DNA from: Colidextribacter sp. OB.20
GTDB taxonomy: Bacteria > Bacillota > Clostridia > Oscillospirales > Oscillospiraceae
Assembly (NCBI RefSeq): GCF_009911595.1
Contig: NZ_QWKG01000010.1
Span: 1-63,692 of the forward strand
DNA: 63,692 nucleotides
Direction: 5' to 3'
In this document: positions 1 through 7,519 of the stretch, piece by piece
Position numbering within the stretch: the first letter of the stretch is position 1
How the letters are laid out: each line of letters begins with the position of its first letter
Notes under the pieces: generated by a model
Told to the model about the DNA's origin: nothing
Seen by the model: only the letters and a program-made list of their open reading frames with translations
Database searches by the model: none
Translations under genes and position numbers: made by a program

Positions 1-1
1 C

Positions 2-184
2 AACATCTTCAAGGTGGAGTGCTCTGTGGGCCAGTCTGTCAACGCCGGCGACGTGCTCATCGTTCTGGAGGCCATGAAGATGGAGATCGAGGTGTCCGCC
101 CCTGTGGCCGGCACCGTCAAGGCCGTGGCCGCCACTGTGGGCACCGCCGTGAATACCGATGACCTGCTGGTCACCATCGGTTGA
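2..184 (+). CDS. Biotin carboxyl carrier protein, C-terminal part (cut by window edge)
   Basis: This is the last 60 codons of a biotinyl/lipoyl attachment domain. The biotin acceptor motif EAMKM lies at nucleotides 68-82, and the lysine of AMKM is the residue biotinylated in the family. The strand pattern after it (VSAPVAGTVKAV) is the second half of the swinging-domain hammerhead fold. The stop is 15 bases before the next ATG, with a GAAAGGAGGAG ribosome site between them, so it is co-translated with the decarboxylase beta subunit. It probably carries CO2 from a carboxyltransferase to that membrane subunit. The N-terminus is outside the window, so it could be a free gamma/delta-type carrier or the tail of a larger subunit. 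Confidence 0.9.
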   Translation, partial: NIFKVECSVGQSVNAGDVLIVLEAMKMEIEVSAPVAGTVKAVAATVGTAVNTDDLLVTIG

Positions 185-199
185 AAGGAGGAGTAAAGT

Positions 200-1384
200 A
201 TGGAATTCTTAAAAGATGTAATTTTTGCAATCGCCAACGGTTCCGGCTTTGCTGCTATCCTTTCCAATCCTGATACGGGACTGTTTGACTGGCGGACTCT
301 TGTAATGCTGTTCATTGCCTGCGTGCTGCTGTACATGGGGATCGGCAAGGGCTATGAGCCTCTGCTGATGGTTCCCATCGCCTTCGGTATGCTGCTGGCC
401 AACCTGCCCATCACCGGCCTGTTTGCCGAGCCTGTCTATGATGCCGCTACCCACAGCGGAACTGTGGGCTTCATGTGGGTGCTCTATCAGGGCGTTCAGT
501 GGGCCATCTATCCGTCTATTATCTTCATGGGAATTGGCGCAATGACCGACTTTGGTCCTCTGCTGGCCAACCCCACCTCCCTGCTGCTGGGCGCTGCCGC
601 TCAGCTGGGCATCTTCGCCGCCTTCCTGATGGCTCTGGCCCTGGGCTTCACGCCCGCTGAGGCCGCCGCCATCGGCGTCATCGGCGGCGCCGACGGCCCC
701 ACCGCCATTCTGACAGCTTCCAAGCTGGCTGTGGAGTTGCTGCCCGCCATCGCCATCGCGGCCTACTCCTATATGGCGCTGATTCCCATGATTCAGCCTC
801 CTCTGATGAAGGCCCTGACCTCCAAGAAGGCCCGTCAGGTGAAGATGGGTCAGCTGCGCGTGGTCTCCAAGACCGAGAAGATTATCTTCCCCATCGCCGT
901 GACCATCTTCGTCGTTCTGCTGGTGCCCGACACCGCCCCCCTGATCGGTATGCTCATGCTGGGCAACCTGTTCCGTGAGAGCGGCGTCACCGAGCGCCTG
1001 TCCGACACCGCCCAGAACGCCCTGATCAATATCGTTACCATCCCCCTGGGCCTGTCCGTGGGCTTCAAGGCCGTGGGCAGTACCTTCCTGACTCCCCAGA
1101 CTCTGGGCATCATCATCCTGGGCCTGACCGCCTTCCTGCTGTCCACCGCCGGCGGCCTGATCCTGGGCGACGTGATGTATATCCTGACCAAGGGCAAGGT
1201 CAATCCGCTCATCGGCTCCGCCGGTGTGTCCGCCGTACCTATGGCCGCCCGTGTGGCTCAGAATGTGGGCCAGAAGGAGAACCCCTCCAACTTCCTGCTC
1301 ATGCACGCCATGGGTCCCAACGTGGCCGGCGTAATCGGCTCCGCCTGCGCGGCCGGTTTCATGATCAAGGTGTTCGGCGGCTGA
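200..1384 (+). CDS. Sodium ion-translocating decarboxylase, beta subunit
   Basis: A 394-residue polytopic membrane protein of the OadB/GcdB/MmdB family. The family decarboxylates carboxybiotin and uses the free energy to export Na+. The signature GGADGPT is at about residues 162-168; its aspartate is the Na+/proton site known from the Klebsiella enzyme. A second conserved loop, [10 protein letters not shown], is near the C-terminus. Roughly ten hydrophobic segments are visible. The gene follows a biotin carrier protein and is the last gene of its operon, with a strong terminator 20 bases downstream. The acyl-CoA or oxaloacetate substrate depends on the alpha subunit, which lies off the left edge, so I do not assign oadB, gcdB or mmdB. 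Confidence 0.93.
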   Translation: MEFLKDVIFAIANGSGFAAILSNPDTGLFDWRTLVMLFIACVLLYMGIGKGYEPLLMVPIAFGMLLANLPITGLFAEPVYDAATHSGTVGFMWVLYQGVQWAIYPSIIFMGIGAMTDFGPLLANPTSLLLGAAAQLGIFAAFLMALALGFTPAEAAAIGVIGGADGPTAILTASKLAVELLPAIAIAAYSYMALIPMIQPPLMKALTSKKARQVKMGQLRVVSKTEKIIFPIAVTIFVVLLVPDTAPLIGMLMLGNLFRESGVTERLSDTAQNALINIVTIPLGLSVGFKAVGSTFLTPQTLGIIILGLTAFLLSTAGGLILGDVMYILTKGKVNPLIGSAGVSAVPMAARVAQNVGQKENPSNFLLMHAMGPNVAGVIGSACAAGFMIKVFGG

Positions 1385-1404
1385 TCTCCAATTATCCGCA
1401 GACG

Positions 1405-1436
1405 AACCGGCGCGCCTCTCGGCGCGCCGGTTTTGC
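1405..1436 (+). terminator. Rho-independent terminator after the decarboxylase operon
   Basis: A 12-bp perfect GC-rich stem (1405-1416 with 1421-1432) has a TCTC loop and a TTTT run. It ends the biotin-carrier/decarboxylase transcript. Confidence 0.88.
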
Positions 1437-1525
1437 CCTCGCCGGGCGGAACCGAAAAAGAGCTTTCCTGTTGGTGCCTGCCAGGCTGGAGTTTGAAAAA
1501 AACCTGAGAAATTGGAAAAAACCTC

Positions 1526-1554
1526 TTGCATTTTCAAAAGGACTGTGCTATACT
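1526..1554 (+). promoter_or_regulatory. Sigma-A promoter of tRNA-Arg
   Basis: TTGCAT (1526-1531), 17-bp spacer, TATACT (1549-1554). A-tracts upstream (1496-1502, 1516-1521) resemble an UP element. The tRNA begins 37 bases after the -10 box. Confidence 0.75.
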
Positions 1555-1590
1555 AATCAAGCTGTCGAGAGGGAGACCTCTTTACGGTAT

Positions 1591-1667
1591 GCGGGCGTAG
1601 CTCAGTTGGATAGAGTGACTGGCTACGAACCAGTAGGTCGGGGGTTCGAATCCCTTCGCCCGTACCA
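1591..1667 (+). tRNA. tRNA-Arg (anticodon ACG)
   Basis: A full 77-nt cloverleaf with encoded CCA. The acceptor stem is 1591-1597 with 1657-1663, with a G-T wobble at the first pair. The D arm holds GCTCAGTTGGATAGAGT. The anticodon stem is 1618-1622/1630-1634 with loop CTACGAA, giving anticodon ACG at 1625-1627. The T loop is GGTTCGAATCC. A34 is expected to be edited to inosine, to read CGU, CGC and CGA. It has its own promoter and terminator. Confidence 0.97.
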
Positions 1668-1706
1668 GAAGGACACGCCCTGCGGCGTGTCCTTCTTCTA
1701 ATTTTC
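1668..1706 (+). terminator. Terminator of tRNA-Arg
   Basis: A 12-bp perfect stem (1668-1679 with 1684-1695) starts immediately after the CCA end and is followed by a T-rich tract interrupted by CTAA. Confidence 0.8.
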
Positions 1707-1725
1707 CAGAAGGAGCGGATACTCC

Positions 1726-2949
1726 ATGGTAAAAATTAATGAGAACTTTTTGAAGCTGCCCGGGGGATACCTCTTTCCGGAGATCGGTCGCCGCGTCCGG
1801 GCCTTCTCGGCCGAGCAACCCCCTATGCCCCTGATCCGTCTGGGGATCGGGGACGTGACCCAGCCCCTGGCCCCCGTGGTAATCGCCGCCATGGAGCGGG
1901 CGGTGGAGGAGATGGGGCGTAAGGAGACCTTCCGGGGCTACTGCGAGGAGACCTGCTGCGCCTATGATTTCCTCCGCTTCGCCATTCAGAGGTCCTACAA
2001 GGAGCAGGGGGTGGACATCGCCGACGACGAGATCTTCGTCTCCGACGGGGCCAAGACCGACTGCGGCAGCATCGGAGATATTTTTGGGCTGGACAATGTG
2101 GTGGCGGTGTGTGACCCGGTGTATCCCGTCTATGTGGACACCAACGCCATGGCCGGCCGGGCCGGAAGCTACGACGGGGAGCGGTGGACTGACCTGGTCT
2201 ATCTCCCCTGTACGGCGGAAAACGGCTTTTTCCCCGACCTGCCCGAGGGGGGGAAGGTCCCGGACCTGATCTATATCTGCTCCCCCAACAACCCCACCGG
2301 CGGGGCTGCCACCAGAGAGCAGCTCAAGACCTGGGTGGACTACGCCAACGCCCACGGCAGTGTGATTTTGTATGACTCGGCCTATGAGGCATTCATCACC
2401 CAGCCGGGCATCCCCCACAGCATCTTCGAGGTGGAGGGGGCCAAGACCTGCGCCATCGAGTTCCGGTCCTTCTCCAAGACCGCCGGCTTTACCGGGGTCC
2501 GGTGCGCCTACACGGTGATCCCCAAGGAGCTGGAGCGTGGGGGCGCGCGCCTGCGTGACCTGTGGAACCGCCGTCAGGGCAGTAAGTTCAACGGCGTGCC
2601 CTACGTTGTCCAGCGGGCCGCCGAGGCCGTGCTTACCCCGGAGGGGCAGGAGCAGACAAAAGAGGCCGTCGCCTACTATCTGAACAACGCCAAGGTGATT
2701 AAGGAGGGGCTGTCCGCAGCCGGCCTGACGGTCTACGGCGGGGAGAACGCCCCCTATATCTGGGCTCAGACCCCCGGCGGCATGGGCTCCTGGGACTTCT
2801 TTGACCTGCTGCTGAAAAAGGCCTGCGTAGTCACCACTCCCGGCGCCGGCTTCGGGCCCAGCGGGGAGGGTTATGTCCGCCTCACCGCCTTCGGCGACGC
2901 AGAGGAGACCAGGAGCGCCGTGGAGCGGATTCAGAGCGTTCTGAAATAG
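1726..2949 (+). CDS. dapL: LL-diaminopimelate aminotransferase
   Basis: A 407-residue fold-type I PLP enzyme that converts tetrahydrodipicolinate to LL-2,6-diaminopimelate in one step, for lysine and peptidoglycan synthesis. The N-terminus [17 protein letters not shown] and the segment [11 protein letters not shown] are diagnostic of DapL rather than of other class I/II aminotransferases. CSPNNPTGG is at about residue 185. The PLP lysine is in [10 protein letters not shown], about K251. Length is normal for the family (about 400-410). AAGGAG precedes the ATG by about 10 bases. It lies between tRNA-Arg and rpmB without an obvious promoter of its own, so some read-through from the tRNA promoter is possible. 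Confidence 0.95.
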   Translation: MVKINENFLKLPGGYLFPEIGRRVRAFSAEQPPMPLIRLGIGDVTQPLAPVVIAAMERAVEEMGRKETFRGYCEETCCAYDFLRFAIQRSYKEQGVDIADDEIFVSDGAKTDCGSIGDIFGLDNVVAVCDPVYPVYVDTNAMAGRAGSYDGERWTDLVYLPCTAENGFFPDLPEGGKVPDLIYICSPNNPTGGAATREQLKTWVDYANAHGSVILYDSAYEAFITQPGIPHSIFEVEGAKTCAIEFRSFSKTAGFTGVRCAYTVIPKELERGGARLRDLWNRRQGSKFNGVPYVVQRAAEAVLTPEGQEQTKEAVAYYLNNAKVIKEGLSAAGLTVYGGENAPYIWAQTPGGMGSWDFFDLLLKKACVVTTPGAGFGPSGEGYVRLTAFGDAEETRSAVERIQSVLK

Positions 2950-2995
2950 GCTGGAGCTCCGTTTGAAAAACCGGCCGCCTTTTTGAAAAAAATGC

Positions 2996-3024
2996 TTGCA
3001 TTTCCACGGAATATCTGTTATGAT
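2996..3024 (+). promoter_or_regulatory. Sigma-A promoter of rpmB
   Basis: TTGCAT (2996-3001), 17-bp spacer, TATGAT (3019-3024), with A-tracts at 2966-2970 and 2985-2992. The -35 and the upstream A-tract module resemble those of the tRNA-Arg promoter. Confidence 0.75.
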
Positions 3025-3083
3025 ATCAGTCGAAGCTTTTTTGAAGGCGTTTCATAGATTCTCATAGCGAGGAGGTAAGCAAC

Positions 3084-3272
3084 ATGGCCAAATGCGAATT
3101 TTGCGACAAGGGCGTGACCTTCGGCATCAAGGTTTCCCACTCCCATCGCCGCTCCAACCGCGCCTGGAAGCCCAACGTGAAGCGGGTAAAGGCGATCGTG
3201 GATGGTACTCCCACTCACGTCTACGTCTGCACCAGATGCCTCCGTTCCGGTAAGGTCACCCGCGCTGTGTAA
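3084..3272 (+). CDS. rpmB: 50S ribosomal protein L28
   Basis: A 62-residue basic ribosomal protein of the large subunit. MAKCEFCDKGVTFGIKVSHS and the following RSNRAWKPNVKRV are the typical L28 N-terminus. Two CxxC pairs (residues 4-7 and about 51-54, CTRC) indicate the zinc-binding version. GAGGAGG lies 8 bases before the ATG. It is monocistronic, with its own promoter and terminator. Confidence 0.96.
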   Translation: MAKCEFCDKGVTFGIKVSHSHRRSNRAWKPNVKRVKAIVDGTPTHVYVCTRCLRSGKVTRAV

Positions 3273-3280
3273 TGGAAAGT

Positions 3281-3316
3281 AAAAAATCTCCTGTGCCTGG
3301 CACAGGAGATTTTTTA
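3281..3316 (+). terminator. Terminator of rpmB
   Basis: Stem AATCTCCTGTGC with GCACAGGAGATT (about 3285-3296 and 3300-3311) has a 3-nt loop and a run of T. A matching A run on the left extends the stem. Confidence 0.9.
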
Positions 3317-3347
3317 TATTCTTTTTGGAGAGGGGGGGCGGAAGTAA

Positions 3348-3377
3348 TTGACAAAAAACCCCGCCTTGATTTATACT
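3348..3377 (+). promoter_or_regulatory. Promoter of hprK-glucokinase operon
   Basis: Consensus TTGACA (3348-3353), 18-bp spacer, TATACT (3372-3377). Confidence 0.7.
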
Positions 3378-3438
3378 TAACACAGCACAATGCCCAGCGG
3401 GGCCGCTGGGAAACAGCGGGAAAGGAGTCTTGACCATT

Positions 3439-4386
3439 GTGGAGCAAAAAAGCGTAAAATTAGAGGAAATTATCCGGGAATTTGACCTGGAGGTCCTGCG
3501 GGGCGGCAAGGACTATCAGAATGCCCCTCTGCGGGCACTGGATATCAACCGCCCCGGCCTGCCTCTGACGGGATTTTTTGAGCATTTTGACACTGAGCGC
3601 CTGCTGCTCATCGGCCTGACGGAGCACACCTATCTCACCGGCCTGCCGCCGGAGCGGCGGCGGGAGTGCTTCGACAAGCTGATGTCCTATCCGGTGCCCG
3701 CCCTGATCCTCACTCGGGGGCTGGAGCTGCCTTCTGAGTGCATGGAGATGGCGGAGAAGCACGACCGGACGGTGCTGCGCTCCACCCAGGAGACGGCCAT
3801 GTTCATGAGCGCCCTGATCGGCAGCCTCTTCAACCACCTGGCTCCCCAGATCACCCGCTCCGGCGTGATGCTGGAGATCTACGGCGAGGGAGTGCTCATC
3901 CAGGGGGAGTCGGGCGTGGGCAAGAGCGAAGTAGCCATCGAGCTGCTGAAGCGGGGCCACCGGCTGGTGGCTGACGACGCGGTGGAGATTAAGGAGACCA
4001 GCCGCCACACCCTGATGGCTACCTCTCCGGAGCTGATCCGGGGCTATATGGAGCTGCGGGGCATCGGCGTCATCGACATCGTCCGTTTGCTGGGCATGGG
4101 GGCTATCAAGCCCTTCCAGGAGATCGACATGGTGGTGAACCTGGAGCCCTGGGACGACTCGGCGATCTATGACCGTTTCGGGCTGGAGTCCCACTTTATG
4201 GAAATTTTAAGCGTGAAGGTGCCTGTGGCTACCATTCCGGTAAAGCCGGGCAGAAACCTGGCCGCAATCGTGGAGGTGGCGGCCATGAACAACCGCAACC
4301 GGAAAATGGGCCACAACGCGGCCCAGGAGCTGACCGACCGCATGGACAGACACTTTCAACAGGAATTGGAAAGAGGGGGAGAGTAA
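3439..4386 (+). CDS. hprK: HPr kinase/phosphorylase
   Basis: The bifunctional enzyme that phosphorylates and dephosphorylates HPr on serine 46, the switch of carbon catabolite repression in Firmicutes. The Walker A motif GESGVGKS is at about residues 156-163. The family signature region ELRGIGVIDI is near residue 204, followed by AIKPFQEIDMVVNLE. Length is 315 residues from the GTG at 3439, usual for the family. I prefer this GTG, 11 bases after AAAGGAG, over an in-frame TTG at 3430 that lies only 2 bases from the ribosome site. Its TAA stop overlaps the ATG of the next gene by one base, so the two are translationally coupled. Confidence 0.94.
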   Translation: MEQKSVKLEEIIREFDLEVLRGGKDYQNAPLRALDINRPGLPLTGFFEHFDTERLLLIGLTEHTYLTGLPPERRRECFDKLMSYPVPALILTRGLELPSECMEMAEKHDRTVLRSTQETAMFMSALIGSLFNHLAPQITRSGVMLEIYGEGVLIQGESGVGKSEVAIELLKRGHRLVADDAVEIKETSRHTLMATSPELIRGYMELRGIGVIDIVRLLGMGAIKPFQEIDMVVNLEPWDDSAIYDRFGLESHFMEILSVKVPVATIPVKPGRNLAAIVEVAAMNNRNRKMGHNAAQELTDRMDRHFQQELERGGE

Positions 4387-5342
4387 TGCTTTACATCGGA
4401 ATTGACGTGGGCGGCACCAACCTGGTGGCCGGACTGGTAAACGAGCTGGGGCACATCTTCAACCAGGTGACCACGCCGGTGGCTAAGGACATGACGGCGG
4501 AGCAGTTCGGCTTGGAGCTGGTGCGCATGTCGCGCCGGCTGTGCGAGGTGGGAGAGATCGACCCGTCCAAGGTCGAGTCTGTGGGCATAGGCCTGCCCGG
4601 CGCGGTGGACAACAAGGCAGGACTCTTCGTGCAAAACCCCAATATGCCCTTCCGGGATAAGAACGTCCCCCTGCGGGAAATGTTCCGGAAGGAGTGGGAT
4701 ATTCCCGTCTTTCTGGGCAACGACGCCAACTGCGCCGCCGTGGGCGAGTACTGGGCCGGCGCGGCCAAGGGCTGCGACCCGGCGGTGATGGTCACGCTGG
4801 GCACCGGCATCGGCGGCGGCATGATTATCGACGGCAAGCTGTTCACCGGCTTCGCCAACTCCGGCATGGAGATCGGACACATGATTATCCAGCCCAACGG
4901 CGTCCTGTGCGGCTGCGGCAGCCGGGGCTGCTGGGAGCGGTACGGCTCCGCCACCGCCCTGATCCAGATGGCCCGGCAGGAGATGGAGTGGGACCGGAGA
5001 AGCGAGATGTGGACCATCGTGGACGGAGACAGCTTTAAGGTCAGCGGCCGCACCACCTTCCAGGCCGCCCGGCTGGGCGACCCCGCCGCCAAGCGGGTGC
5101 TGTCCAGATACCTCCAGGGGCTGTCCATCGGCATGATTAACATTGTGAACATCCTCCAGCCTGAGATCATCTGTCTGGGCGGCGGGGTGAGCAACGCCGA
5201 GGACGACCTGCTCCTGGACCCCCTGCGTGAGCTGGTCTGGCGGGGGTGCTTCGACAAGGAGCACAAGGTCCGCATTGAGAAGGCCTCCCTGGGCAACAAC
5301 GCCGGCGTAGTCGGCGCGGCCCTGCTGTGTAATCTGGTGTAA
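4386..5342 (+). CDS. glcK: ROK-family glucokinase
   Basis: A 318-residue ROK sugar kinase, most likely ATP-dependent glucokinase that feeds glucose-6-phosphate to glycolysis. The N-terminal phosphate loop is IGIDVGGTN. The ROK signature region GTGIGGGMIIDGKL begins near residue 139. The zinc motif CGCGSRGCWE at about residue 174 provides three cysteines; the coordinating histidine is in GMEIGHM just before it. Coupling with hprK puts a hexose kinase in one transcript with the enzyme that senses glycolytic flux. N-acetylmannosamine or other ROK substrates cannot be excluded from sequence alone. Confidence 0.88.
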   Translation: MLYIGIDVGGTNLVAGLVNELGHIFNQVTTPVAKDMTAEQFGLELVRMSRRLCEVGEIDPSKVESVGIGLPGAVDNKAGLFVQNPNMPFRDKNVPLREMFRKEWDIPVFLGNDANCAAVGEYWAGAAKGCDPAVMVTLGTGIGGGMIIDGKLFTGFANSGMEIGHMIIQPNGVLCGCGSRGCWERYGSATALIQMARQEMEWDRRSEMWTIVDGDSFKVSGRTTFQAARLGDPAAKRVLSRYLQGLSIGMINIVNILQPEIICLGGGVSNAEDDLLLDPLRELVWRGCFDKEHKVRIEKASLGNNAGVVGAALLCNLV

Positions 5343-5347
5343 TTGCG

Positions 5348-5376
5348 AAGGCCCGGGCTATGCCCGGGCCTTTTTC
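5348..5376 (+). terminator. Terminator after glucokinase
   Basis: An 11-bp perfect stem (5348-5358 with 5362-5372) has a TAT loop, followed by TTTTT. It marks the left boundary of the low-GC islet. Confidence 0.9.
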
Positions 5377-5518
5377 ATTCCTCTTTTTTGCCGCTCTGAT
5401 TGTCAATCAGTTTTTGGACCTTCTGCTTGGCCTCGTCCAGATCCTTGCAGCCGTCGAGAATCATATCTACCATTTCTAAAATGGTCTTGAACTGCTTGTC
5501 TGTCATTACGTCTATCAT
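5375..5518 (-). CDS. Microgene, 47-residue acidic helical protein
   Basis: A short gene on the minus strand. It has a good ribosome site (GAGGA, 6 bases before the ATG) and encodes a protein of 47 residues beginning MIDVMTDKQF. It reads as one or two amphipathic helices rich in D, E and K, with a charged tail ending GKKEE. An alternative start is the second methionine, four codons in. It sits 36 bases downstream of another microgene on the same strand, so the two are probably one transcript. I recognise no function. Clean codon use and the ribosome site argue that it is real. Its stop overlaps the T-run of the glucokinase terminator. Confidence 0.6.
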   Translation of the reverse strand: MIDVMTDKQFKTILEMVDMILDGCKDLDEAKQKVQKLIDNQSGKKEE

Positions 5519-5554
5519 ATCTTTTTCCTCAAATCAGCTGTCACGCTGTTCGCT

Positions 5555-5677
5555 CTATTTCGGCCTGTACTGCTCCTCCCCGGATTCAATCCAAAGAAGA
5601 AAGTCCGTAATTTCGGTGTCGGTCCACCCCTTGTACCTGAGCCCGAGAATCAATCTGGCGTTCTCCTGCATGTTCAC
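5555..5677 (-). CDS. Microgene, 40-residue protein
   Basis: A 40-residue protein starting at a GTG nine bases after a perfect AGGAGG (an ATG two codons later is the alternative). The sequence contains LRYKGWTDTEITDFLLWIE, with the look of a small helix-turn-helix or protein-interaction hairpin. An extended -10 element for this strand is at 5733-5738. It precedes the 47-residue microgene and follows a ribbon-helix-helix gene. The function is unknown. Paired microgenes beside XRE regulators are seen in mobile islands of gut Clostridia, but I cannot confirm homologues here. Confidence 0.6.
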   Translation of the reverse strand: MNMQENARLILGLRYKGWTDTEITDFLLWIESGEEQYRPK

Positions 5678-5732
5678 TTCTGCTCACCTCCTGCGTATGT
5701 GTCAACCGTAGCTGTGATATCCTTATGAGCAC

Positions 5733-5738
5733 ATTATA
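5733..5738 (-). promoter_or_regulatory. Extended -10 promoter for the two microgenes
   Basis: On the minus strand the sequence reads TGTTATAAT, a perfect -10 with the TGn extension. No good -35 is present. The GTG of the 40-residue gene is about 55 bases downstream. Confidence 0.5.
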
Positions 5739-5778
5739 ACACATTTTCCGCAAGAAAGACAAGGGAGTTTTCAGGCTG

Positions 5779-5952
5779 TTATTCTGAACCTTTGATAGGG
5801 CCCTTGGCTGTTTCATATTCATTTAAGTGTTTAAGCAGGACATATTCAATGTAATTGGTCATGGACCGATGCTCAGAAGTGGCGAGAATCCCAATTTTGT
5901 CAAATACTTCATCAGACAGTCTTAAAGTGAATACTCGCTTGTCAGTAGCCAT
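5779..5952 (-). CDS. Ribbon-helix-helix (Arc/CopG-type) DNA-binding protein
   Basis: A 57-residue protein. The N-terminal strand DKRVFTLRLSDEVFDKI is followed by two helices (LATSEHRSMTNYIEYVLLKHL), which is the pattern of the Arc/MetJ/CopG fold: an alternating basic/hydrophobic beta strand, then helix, turn, helix. Such proteins bind DNA as dimers and often act as antitoxins or plasmid/element copy regulators. No toxin gene is visible beside it. It is 5 bases downstream of the XRE gene on the same strand, with a weak AGGAAAGAG ribosome site inside the end of that gene. The fold is an inference from the sequence pattern. Confidence 0.72.
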   Translation of the reverse strand: MATDKRVFTLRLSDEVFDKIGILATSEHRSMTNYIEYVLLKHLNEYETAKGPIKGSE

Positions 5953-5957
5953 ATTTT

Positions 5958-6185
5958 TCAGCTCTTTCCTATAGGTTTATTGGGATTATCTGTTAGTCCT
6001 AAGATATAGTCGGTGGAAGTGTCGTATATCCTAGCTAGAGCAATTAAAATATCAGTTGGAATATCCCGATATCCCTGTTCATACAGGCAGTATTGAGGTT
6101 GCGTGATTTTGAGTGTTGCAGATAATTGACGCTGGGTCAAGTCATGATCTTCTCGCAGGTCCCGTATTCGTTTGTAATACCCCAT
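5958..6185 (-). CDS. XRE-family transcriptional regulator
   Basis: A 75-residue single-domain helix-turn-helix protein of the Cro/CI class. The recognition unit is DLTQRQLSATLKITQPQYCLYEQGYRDIP split over two helices, followed by the common tail LARIYDTSTDYILGLTD. I chose the ATG giving MGYYKRIRDL because GGAGA lies 8 bases before it; an ATG five codons upstream lacks a ribosome site. It is divergent from a 67-aa gene, and an inverted motif CATAACTAT occurs at its own start and inside the divergent promoter. It is therefore a likely autoregulator of the islet. AT-richer than the flanking genes. Confidence 0.88.
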   Translation of the reverse strand: MGYYKRIRDLREDHDLTQRQLSATLKITQPQYCLYEQGYRDIPTDILIALARIYDTSTDYILGLTDNPNKPIGKS

Positions 6186-6238
6186 AACTATGTTCTCCAT
6201 GATAGCTGTTTGGATATCTTGACAATACAATAGTTATG
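6183..6238. promoter_or_regulatory. Candidate XRE operator pair
   Basis: CATAACTAT at 6183-6191 and its exact reverse complement ATAGTTATG at 6230-6238 flank the start of the XRE gene. The second copy lies in the spacer of the divergent promoter. Binding is inferred. Confidence 0.4.
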
Positions 6239-6247
6239 TGCAATAAT
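6219..6247 (+). promoter_or_regulatory. Promoter of the 67-aa islet gene
   Basis: Perfect TTGACA (6219-6224), 17-bp spacer, AATAAT (6242-6247). Overlaps the candidate operator at 6230-6238. Confidence 0.7.
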
Positions 6248-6292
6248 GACGGAACGATATTCGTTTGAATATCAGAATGGAGGGACATACGC

Positions 6293-6496
6293 ATGGACGA
6301 GAAGAAATTACTGGTGAAGTTGGAGGAACCGCTGGAGCGGCTCCACTGTGGGATTAAAGCGATTGAGCTGATGACCCTCGGGATGAAATGCGAGGAAGAG
6401 CCCTATGCGGATGGCTTTCGGGCGGCCTGGGAATATCTTCAATCCGCTGAGACGGGCATCCGTGAGGCATTGGAGCTTGTAAAAACCGAAGAGTGA
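6293..6496 (+). CDS. Hypothetical 67-residue protein, divergent from XRE regulator
   Basis: A short acidic, helix-rich protein (MDEKKLLVKLEEPLERLHCG...) with a single cysteine and no recognised domain. The ribosome site GGAGGG precedes the ATG. It has a near-consensus promoter and its own terminator, so it is a complete monocistronic unit. Divergent orientation from the XRE gene, with a shared operator-like motif, suggests it is the regulated output of the islet. Small acidic helical proteins of this kind could be anti-repressors, toxin neutralisers or anti-restriction factors, but nothing in the sequence decides this. Confidence 0.65.
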   Translation: MDEKKLLVKLEEPLERLHCGIKAIELMTLGMKCEEEPYADGFRAAWEYLQSAETGIREALELVKTEE

Positions 6497-6528
6497 AAAC
6501 TGCTGTGGAGAACCACGGCAGTTTTTTT
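6496..6528 (+). terminator. Terminator of the 67-aa gene
   Basis: AAAACTGC-TGTGG pairs with CCACG-GCAGTTTT around a short loop and is followed by a T run. It marks the right side of the islet. Confidence 0.8.
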
Positions 6529-6561
6529 CTTCCCCCTATTCTATTTTTTGCAAAAACCTGC

Positions 6562-6567
6562 TATAAT
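6562..6567 (+). promoter_or_regulatory. -10 box of the murB operon
   Basis: TATAAT, 35 bases before the murB start. The -35 region is poor. Confidence 0.5.
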
Positions 6568-6601
6568 CAAACGATACACAACCTTAAATCAGGGAGGACC
6601 T

Positions 6602-7519
6602 ATGGAACGACTGGAAAAACGTCTGAGAGAGCTCCGTCCCGCTCTGGAGCTGCGGGTGAACGAGCCCATGTCCAGGCACACCACCTTCCGCATCGGCGGG
6701 CCGGCGGCTCTGATGGCCCTGCCCAAGTCGGTGAGTGAGGCGAAAATGGTGCTGCAAGCCGCCCGGGAGCTGGGTGTGGAGCCCTTTTTCCTGGGCAACG
6801 GCTCCAACCTGCTGGTGTCGGATGAGGGGTATCCCGGCTTTGTGATGAAACTGAGCGGCCGTTATTCTGTAGACGAACTGAACCGGGTTTGGGAGGCCAA
6901 CCACCTGCTGGTGACCGGCGGCGCTGTTCTGCTGTCTTCGCTGTCAGGCTGTGCCCTGGGACGGAATCTCACCGGCCTGGAGTTCGCCGGCGGCATCCCG
7001 GGCAGCGTGGGCGGGGCGGTCACCATGAACGCCGGGGCCTACGGCGGGGAGATGGCCCAGGTGCTGGAGTCGGTCACCTTTCTGGACGAGGCGGGGGAGG
7101 TCTGTACTCTGCCCGCCTCGGAGTGCGGCTTCGGCTACCGTCACAGCATTTTTTCCGACCGGAAGTGCCTGATTTTGAAGGCCCGCTTCCATTTGGACCA
7201 GGGGGACCCCGCCGCCATCAAGGCCCGTATGGAGGAGCTGGCGGGCAAGCGCAGGGAGAAGCAGCCCCTGGAATACCCCAGCGCCGGGTCCATGTTCAAG
7301 CGGCCCCCGGGGCACTTCGCCGCCGCCCTCATCGACCAGTGCGGCCTGAAGGGGCTCGCCGTGGGCGGGGCCCAGGTGTCAGAGAAACACGCCGGCTTCG
7401 TGGTCAACCGGGGCGGGGCAACCTGCGCCGATGTGCTGGCGCTGGTGGATCAGGTGAAGGAGGAAGTCCTCCGGCAGACCGGCGTGGAGCTGGAGATGGA
7501 GGTCAAGGTGCTGAGATGA
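6602..7519 (+). CDS. murB: UDP-N-acetylmuramate dehydrogenase
   Basis: The flavoenzyme that reduces UDP-GlcNAc-enolpyruvate to UDP-MurNAc in peptidoglycan synthesis, 305 residues. FAD-binding motifs are GNGSNLLVSD and FAGGIPGSVGGAVTMNAGAYGGE in two parts; the C-terminal block is AGSMFKRP with the catalytic serine, then HAGFVVN. The compact size and layout fit type II MurB. The start is the ATG just after CAGGGAGGACCT; an upstream in-frame start at 6548 falls in the promoter region. It overlaps the next gene by ATGA. In many Clostridia murB follows hprK directly; here an islet lies between them. Confidence 0.95.
   Translation: MERLEKRLRELRPALELRVNEPMSRHTTFRIGGPAALMALPKSVSEAKMVLQAARELGVEPFFLGNGSNLLVSDEGYPGFVMKLSGRYSVDELNRVWEANHLLVTGGAVLLSSLSGCALGRNLTGLEFAGGIPGSVGGAVTMNAGAYGGEMAQVLESVTFLDEAGEVCTLPASECGFGYRHSIFSDRKCLILKARFHLDQGDPAAIKARMEELAGKRREKQPLEYPSAGSMFKRPPGHFAAALIDQCGLKGLAVGGAQVSEKHAGFVVNRGGATCADVLALVDQVKEEVLRQTGVELEMEVKVLR

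Noticed and set aside
5586-5822. 78-codon minus-strand frame in the islet
   Set aside because: It runs out of phase across the ribbon-helix-helix gene and the 40-aa microgene, which have better signals.
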